A DNA stretch of 48,252 bases from Candidatus Geothermocultor quzhuomuensis (GTDB lineage: Bacteria > Actinomycetota > Aquicultoria > Geothermocultorales > Geothermocultoraceae). Below the pieces are notes generated by a model. It did not search any database, had not been told where the DNA came from, and saw only the letters and a list, made by a program, of their open reading frames with translations. The stretch spans positions 1 through 48,252 of the forward strand of contig JACVJC010000018.1 in NCBI GenBank assembly GCA_015711795.1. The letters run 5' to 3'. Shown in pieces: positions 42,752 to 48,252 of the stretch (position 1 is the first letter of the stretch; each line of letters starts with the position of its first letter). A program made the translations under genes and the position numbers.

Positions 42752-45700
42752 ATGAAAACAAACTGTAATGTGTTTCTAAGTCAGTCCTTTTTTCGCAATC
42801 TTTCTTACTTTCTTATATTCCTTTTAATTGTGGAACTTACTTTATCACCTTTTATTATTACTCCTGCATGGGCAAGCAACAGCCCTAAACCAGTAACTCT
42901 TACTCAAGATGTTACTTTTGTTTGTGACGCGCCTGCAGGAGAGTGGCCACCTCCTCCCTGGGAAGGTGAGTTGGCAGTGGAAGACCCTTGGTGGCACCAG
43001 ACCAAAGTAGGTTACCAATGGATGGTTGGCTCTATGCCTTATTCTTTCCGCTTTCCTTTTAGAGTTACCATTCACTATGACCAGAGTCAAGTATATCCCG
43101 GGAATACTTTTCCGGTAGAAGTTTCTATTAAGCCGTTATCAGGCGCTAAGCTGAAGGTTAAATATGGTTTAGAGTATGGCTTAAATGTTAAAAATCGACC
43201 AAATCCATTTGCCAAGTGGCAAACTATTTACAGTAATTTTGGGTTTGATTTTGGTTTAAATGTTGACGAAGAGGGAATAACCCCTCTTAACAACCAGGAG
43301 CTTATAGGTTATGATAGTGTGCAATTTCTTGATCTTCTCGAATTGATTGAAGCGTCATATCAAGCTTCAAAAAGCGGTGGCAACCAGAGCGGTCAAAGCA
43401 CCGGCGGCAGTCAGTCTGATGGCTCAGGCGGTTCAGGTTGGTCTTTAGATGATGTCAAGGATGTCTTAATGCCCAGTATTAATTTAAATCTTCTGGGTGG
43501 TTTAAAAGTTAAAGGGAAGCATCTTAGAGCCAGATTAGTGGCAGTTGGCGCAGGATATGGAGACGGTGGCTACATAAACTTTAATGGAACAGAGGACACC
43601 CAAACAGTAAATGTTACTGTTTCTTCGCAGGCTAAGGTGGGTGATGTCATTTATTTTGAAGTGAATGAAATGGAATATTTTTTTGATTTATATAAAGGCT
43701 TAGGAGTTCAACTGGATGTTTTTGGCATCGGCAGCGCTGAATCGCCTCTTTCTTGGATATCAACCGGGGAGTGGTCAAGCTACAATCTCTCTCCAGCCAA
43801 TGTTTTTTCGAGCAATGGCGCCGGCACGCCAAATGCAGTTTGCTTGCCTTTACGAGTAACAAACTCCCCCTATGATTTAGCAGCTAAAAATGCTTTTTTC
43901 GTTGATAATCACGGGACTTCTCATCTTCTCAGTGATGGAAAAATTTTTCCAGTAGCGGCTGGTCTGCCCCTTGACTTTGCTTTTGAAGTAATCAATTTGG
44001 GTTGGCAAGATTTTCTGACAGACCCTTCCGATAATCGCCCACTAGCAGCTTTATATATTGATGGGGTCTGTGAAGGAACAGTTTCGGCAGGTAGTATTAA
44101 TAGTTTTCCAGTGGGGTGGGAGCAAGTTATTACTTCTCCAGCCTGGGATGATATCACTTTAGCCCCTGGTTATCACACAGTAAAATTTGTTTTAGATCCT
44201 CAAAAAGTCTTTTTTGATTCTTTTCGGGAAAACAACGAACTAACTTTTAACTTTTTGGTGCCACCTTACCAGGGTGAACTCTTTGGTTACCTTTACCAGT
44301 CTGGTACCGATGACACTTCAGTTCCTCTTGAACAAATTGAGCGGGTTTGTTTAGATGATGGTTCTTACCATTACGAAACATCAGTTACTTCCAATGCTCT
44401 TGGAACTTATTATTATTTTCATAATATTTCAGCCACTATTGATTCGACAACTTCAGATTCTACTCCGAGAGAGTATGTTTTAAGCGTGATTACCAAACCC
44501 ACTTCTACTTTCGCCAACAAAATCACAACAGTGACTATTCCTATCAATAATTTAGGTTTTTGCGACCTCTGGCTTGACCAGACAGCCCAGCTGTCGGGAG
44601 TGGTAAGAGATACTGCTGGGAATCCCTTGGAAAATGCTCAAATTTCTTTGTTTGGCGGCATTACCACCACTGCTCCCGACGGAAGCTACTTCATCAGCAA
44701 GTTAAAACCCGATATTTATGATATTTGCTATGACCATCCAAAATGCTTTAGCCATACCTATACAAGCGTTACTCTCTCCTCAGGCTCGAATACACTGGAT
44801 TGCACCTTAACACCTTACTTTGACTCTTTAGTCATGAACATTAATCAAGGAGCAGCTCAGACTACCTCATCAGCGGTTAAAATCAATTTTACTGGTCGGC
44901 CCGAAAACATGGCTCCTGTTTATGTTCGACTCAGCGAAAATTTAAGCAGTTTAAGTTCTTCACCCTTTCAAGCTTATCCTGAAAGCGATGAATTACCATT
45001 TTCTTTATCAACAACTGAGGGTTCTAAAACCGTTTGGGCGCAGTTTCGAGCACCAGATGGTTGGTGGTCTAACCCTATTTTTGACAGCATTATTCTCGAT
45101 GGGACAGGCCCAACAGGAACTGTACTTATTAATAATGACGAGGCTACTTCAACATCATCTCAAGTAAACCTATCTTTATCTGCTAATGATGTTTCCAATG
45201 TCACTGAAGTTGAAATATCTAACGATGGGGTCAAATGGTGGAGATTGCCTTACTCTACCTCTCTTTCTTGGACACTTAATGGTGGAGGCTATCAAACCGT
45301 TTATGTCCGTTTTATTGACGAGTGGGGCAATATTGGTCCAGTTGCCAGCGATGGAATTAATGTAGATTATCCCTCGGCTGTAATTATTAATGACGGAGCT
45401 ACTTATACTAATTCGCTTACCGTTACTTGTCAGTTTATTCCTGGTGGTACTCCGGTGGTTGAGCAAACTGAGGATTATAGTGGTGCCCTTTTTGGAGCAC
45501 TTGGCTATCCTTATAAAGTAGCTCAACCCTTTTCTCTTAGTCAGAGCAAATTGGTTTCAGGTTTTAGTCTGGCTTTAGCTCACTCAGACCCTTGTGAAAG
45601 TAATGTACAAGTCGGCATATATAATTCTTCTGGTGGAGTTCCGGGGCAACCTGTATCTGGGGCAACAATTACCCTTACACCAGCTCAGATTCCCCCATCT

Positions 45701-48252
45701 ATTTATATAACGAAGAGTTTTTCTCAACCAGTAAACTTGGCTGCTGGCGATTATTTCTTGGTAGTTGAAACTTCACCTTCAGCTGGAAACTGGTACTGGC
45801 TTTTCGGGACAATAGGTTATCTTCCTGGGGGGGTTCTTTCTTACGAGGACGACCCGCCATCTTGGCAAGACACTGGTTACTGGGACAATCTTGGTTTTAA
45901 AATCTGGCCAAGCCAGCCTTATATGCGGATTTCTTTAGACGGGTTATTTGATACTGAAACCTGGCAATCTTATCAAACCGCTCGCCAGCTTAATTTAGGT
46001 GGGGAAGGAGAAAAAACTGTTTGGGTTCAATATGGCAATTCTTCCTACCAAGTAGTTGCTACAGCTTCTAATAATATATTTGTTGACACAGAGCCACCAA
46101 CGACTAGTTTTCAGGTTAAAAATTATACTCCTGGGACCTGGAGTGCTTCACGAGACCTTGTTTTAGATATTACTGCAACAGACACAGCTGGTGGATCGGG
46201 GATTGAAGCAATGCGGATACAATATGGCTCAACAATTGGGGCTTGGGAACCTTTTTCTCCACTCAAACAAGTTAATTTGCCAACTGATGGAATTTTTGAA
46301 ATTCAGCTGGAAGTTAAAGATCGGGCTGGAAATGTTACAGCTACAAGTCAAACGGTGAAAGTAGACACAGAACCACCTTTAGCTTCTGTTTCTATTAATG
46401 ATGGTCAGGATTTTACAAATAGCAATATTGTTACCGTTTCTTTGGAAGCTACTGATTCTGCTTCTGGAGTTAAAGATGTTCGATTAGCTTCAGGACCACT
46501 CTGGACTGAATGGATACCTTATTTACCAGGTATGTCAATAGGTTGGATTCTTCCTTCAGCGGAAGGGTGTAAAACTATCCGAGCCCAGTTTCGAGATAAT
46601 GCCGGTCGGGTCAAAGAAGTTTCCGATGGGATATGTATTACCTATATTCGCCCTCCTAAACCGATGCCGGGCTGGCTTAACTTTCTGGGAGATTATGTTA
46701 ATAGTTTACCTGTAACCGCTATTTGGAATGCGGTTCAAGACTTCACCGGTGTTAAATTTTATAAAGTTCAGCTTGCCGAAGATGACCCTAATTTTAGCTC
46801 TGCTTCAATTCGTGATAGTCGCACGGTTACGCCAGATAGTTTTGCAATTTTTCAGATTTTATATGGAAGTCCTACTTTGAAAGATGGTCATACCTACTAT
46901 TTGCGCGTTTTAGCAATCAACAATGCTGGTAGTGAAAGTGAATGGGGCAAATCAACTTGGCCTCTTATGGTGGATTTAAGTCCACCTCAAATTCAGTTTA
47001 CCCCTTCTAACTTATCTGGAGGCGCGTTTAATACTACCATTACACCTTGGGCAATTTTTAGTGATAATTTCTCTGGAGTGAGCACAACAAATACTGTTCT
47101 TTATAAAGAGGGGACTACTGTCACTGCTTGGCAGTCAGGTGACCCAATCGCTGATGAAGGAAAATACACCCTCTTTGCTGAAGCTATTGACATTGCTGAA
47201 AATTATTCAACAGCTTCAGCAAGCTTTATAATTGACAAAACATCCCCAACTATTACTATTACAGGTATTTCTGGTGGAGATTATTACAATACTAATGTTA
47301 CTCCAATAATTACTATTATTGATAGCAACTTAACAACTACGACAATCACTTTAAACAGCAATCCATTTACATCTGGCACAATTATAACAGCAGAAGGTAA
47401 CTATACTCTTTATGCATTAGGGAAAGATGCTGCTGGAAATGAAACCACACAATCTATCAATTTCACTATCGATAAGACTAATCCAACAGAAGTTTCTCTT
47501 TCTTGGACAAACATCACAACAAACTCTGTTACCTTATCTTGGACTAATTCAATTGATACCATAGGATTGGCTGGTTATTATCTTTACGATGGGGACAATG
47601 ATACTACTATTACCCAAACCACTAACACTACTTGGGCAGCTACTAATCTTATCCCTTCGACAACTTATTCCTATTATGTTAAAGCTTATGATTTAGCAAA
47701 TAATTATTCTTTAAAAAGTAATACTTTAAAAGTAACTCTTCCTTCAGATATGGTTAATCAAACTATTTCAACTACTGGCACTGTTGAAACAACTCAAACC
47801 GTTCCTCTTCCTTCTGGTGAAACGATAACAATTACCGTAAGCTTCACCCAAATTGTTTCTGAAGGTGTTCTTAATATTGCAGCTACTGAAAGCACTCCAA
47901 CAACTGGTCCCCCAAGTAGTTACAAGTTTATGGGCTACTACTATGATATTACCTTTACTGGGGTTACAACTGATTATATTTACATTACTTTGCCTTATAA
48001 CCCTTCAATTCCTGATGCTCAAGCTCAAAATCTAAAGTTTCTTCACTGGAAAAACAGCAGTTGGGAGGACTGCACTTATTCTCGCGATTTAACTAATCAT
48101 ACTATTACTGGAAGGGTAACTTCACTTTCTCCCTTTGTTCTTGCTTTATATACTCCTCCACCTAGTGGAGGAGGTGGTGGAGGAGGTGGCTCTACCACTA
48201 CCTTAGAAAAAGTTGAGCGTTTGTGGGGCTCAAATCGATATGCTACAGCAGC
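42752..48252 (+). CDS. Giant secreted multidomain surface protein with CWB2 anchor (3' end outside window)
   Basis: The frame from the ATG at 42752 (GGGAG upstream) has no stop through the window end, giving more than 1830 codons. A signal peptide cuts after PAWA (residue 41). A Gly/Ser-rich linker lies near 206-230, a CARDB-like region about 371-505, and a carboxypeptidase-regulatory-like beta domain about 611-660. Bacterial Ig-like modules occur around 780-880, 1112-1210 and 1210-1310, with a choice-of-anchor-like region at 891-1053 and a fibronectin III-like domain about 1581-1663. After GGGGGGGG the sequence VERLWGSNRYATAA begins a CWB2 repeat that binds cell-wall polymer. Likely role: cell-surface structure or adhesion. 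Confidence 0.9.
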   Translation, partial: MKTNCNVFLSQSFFRNLSYFLIFLLIVELTLSPFIITPAWASNSPKPVTLTQDVTFVCDAPAGEWPPPPWEGELAVEDPWWHQTKVGYQWMVGSMPYSFRFPFRVTIHYDQSQVYPGNTFPVEVSIKPLSGAKLKVKYGLEYGLNVKNRPNPFAKWQTIYSNFGFDFGLNVDEEGITPLNNQELIGYDSVQFLDLLELIEASYQASKSGGNQSGQSTGGSQSDGSGGSGWSLDDVKDVLMPSINLNLLGGLKVKGKHLRARLVAVGAGYGDGGYINFNGTEDTQTVNVTVSSQAKVGDVIYFEVNEMEYFFDLYKGLGVQLDVFGIGSAESPLSWISTGEWSSYNLSPANVFSSNGAGTPNAVCLPLRVTNSPYDLAAKNAFFVDNHGTSHLLSDGKIFPVAAGLPLDFAFEVINLGWQDFLTDPSDNRPLAALYIDGVCEGTVSAGSINSFPVGWEQVITSPAWDDITLAPGYHTVKFVLDPQKVFFDSFRENNELTFNFLVPPYQGELFGYLYQSGTDDTSVPLEQIERVCLDDGSYHYETSVTSNALGTYYYFHNISATIDSTTSDSTPREYVLSVITKPTSTFANKITTVTIPINNLGFCDLWLDQTAQLSGVVRDTAGNPLENAQISLFGGITTTAPDGSYFISKLKPDIYDICYDHPKCFSHTYTSVTLSSGSNTLDCTLTPYFDSLVMNINQGAAQTTSSAVKINFTGRPENMAPVYVRLSENLSSLSSSPFQAYPESDELPFSLSTTEGSKTVWAQFRAPDGWWSNPIFDSIILDGTGPTGTVLINNDEATSTSSQVNLSLSANDVSNVTEVEISNDGVKWWRLPYSTSLSWTLNGGGYQTVYVRFIDEWGNIGPVASDGINVDYPSAVIINDGATYTNSLTVTCQFIPGGTPVVEQTEDYSGALFGALGYPYKVAQPFSLSQSKLVSGFSLALAHSDPCESNVQVGIYNSSGGVPGQPVSGATITLTPAQIPPSIYITKSFSQPVNLAAGDYFLVVETSPSAGNWYWLFGTIGYLPGGVLSYEDDPPSWQDTGYWDNLGFKIWPSQPYMRISLDGLFDTETWQSYQTARQLNLGGEGEKTVWVQYGNSSYQVVATASNNIFVDTEPPTTSFQVKNYTPGTWSASRDLVLDITATDTAGGSGIEAMRIQYGSTIGAWEPFSPLKQVNLPTDGIFEIQLEVKDRAGNVTATSQTVKVDTEPPLASVSINDGQDFTNSNIVTVSLEATDSASGVKDVRLASGPLWTEWIPYLPGMSIGWILPSAEGCKTIRAQFRDNAGRVKEVSDGICITYIRPPKPMPGWLNFLGDYVNSLPVTAIWNAVQDFTGVKFYKVQLAEDDPNFSSASIRDSRTVTPDSFAIFQILYGSPTLKDGHTYYLRVLAINNAGSESEWGKSTWPLMVDLSPPQIQFTPSNLSGGAFNTTITPWAIFSDNFSGVSTTNTVLYKEGTTVTAWQSGDPIADEGKYTLFAEAIDIAENYSTASASFIIDKTSPTITITGISGGDYYNTNVTPIITIIDSNLTTTTITLNSNPFTSGTIITAEGNYTLYALGKDAAGNETTQSINFTIDKTNPTEVSLSWTNITTNSVTLSWTNSIDTIGLAGYYLYDGDNDTTITQTTNTTWAATNLIPSTTYSYYVKAYDLANNYSLKSNTLKVTLPSDMVNQTISTTGTVETTQTVPLPSGETITITVSFTQIVSEGVLNIAATESTPTTGPPSSYKFMGYYYDITFTGVTTDYIYITLPYNPSIPDAQAQNLKFLHWKNSSWEDCTYSRDLTNHTITGRVTSLSPFVLALYTPPPSGGGGGGGGSTTTLEKVERLWGSNRYATA

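Noticed and set aside
42845-45526. Minus-strand open frames (42845-43090, 43647-43862, 43921-44157, 45176-45526)
   Set aside because: They lie opposite the continuous surface-protein frame and encode nothing recognisable.
47853-48035. Plus-strand 60-codon frame
   Set aside because: It is in another frame within the surface-protein gene and has no family resemblance.
1-48252. TGA reassigned as a sense codon throughout
   Set aside because: Several clear genes end in TGA at the expected place (tuf, rpoA, adk, rplO, ecfA2, mntA), so TGA is a normal stop here.
1-48252. CRISPR arrays, insertion sequences, tRNA or rRNA genes
   Set aside because: I saw no regularly spaced repeats, transposase motifs or tRNA cloverleaf sequences by reading; a covariance search could still find a missed tRNA.

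Overview
This is an AT-rich bacterial chromosome window with tightly packed operons and many TTG and GTG starts. Several features suggest an anaerobic, Gram-positive-type (monoderm) bacterium with Wood-Ljungdahl-type carbon metabolism, plausibly a deep branch of Actinomycetota. These are a GuaB3-type IMP dehydrogenase paralogue without CBS domains, a DUF6504-like gene upstream of dinB, a CGAAC-N4-GTTCG LexA box, a surface protein ending in a CWB2 cell-wall-binding repeat, and CooS carbon monoxide dehydrogenase with relatives of acetyl-CoA synthase and corrinoid methionine synthesis. The taxonomic placement is inference; no rRNA gene is present.

Layout. 1-15283: the end of tuf, then the canonical S10-spc-alpha ribosomal cluster (rpsJ to rplQ, with secY, adk, map, infA, rpmJ and rpoA), closed by a hairpin terminator. 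15305-18665: the ECF transporter energising module (two ATPases plus EcfT) and truA. 18696-20576: accessory DNA with a MntA-HepT toxin-antitoxin pair, a broken small membrane-protein gene and a lipoprotein. 20622-25119: an unusual RpiB-like protein, a cysteine-bearing hypothetical protein, guaB3, guaA and chorismate mutase. 25388-31122: rmuC, a nitroreductase, a radical SAM enzyme, a small zinc-finger protein, pcrA/uvrD with an apparently leaderless start, and an MGMT-family gene interrupted by an in-frame TGA at a position that is probably cysteine in relatives (candidate selenoprotein). 31161-33273: an operon with a corrinoid-reactivation-type domain and a core MetE-like methionine synthase. 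33281-34441: a histone-deacetylase-family enzyme. 34520-38497: hypD, cooS and a stand-alone protein matching only the N-terminal domain of acetyl-CoA synthase. 38576-42376 (minus strand): a membrane protein, a HIT protein, an SOS-controlled DUF6504-like/dinB pair and a small siroheme reductase. 42752 to the window end: one uninterrupted frame of more than 1830 codons encoding a secreted multidomain surface protein that continues past the window.

How the genes fit together. The first third is housekeeping translation and secretion. The right half looks like anaerobic C1 and redox metabolism: CooS with an ACS fragment, HypD for NiFe-hydrogenase maturation, a folate-independent methionine synthase with a reactivation-domain partner, and a small sulfite reductase. 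Most notable are the candidate selenoprotein at 30652-31122, the split acetyl-CoA synthase domain in a hypD-cooS operon, and the giant surface protein. No rRNA, tRNA, CRISPR array or insertion sequence was recognised.
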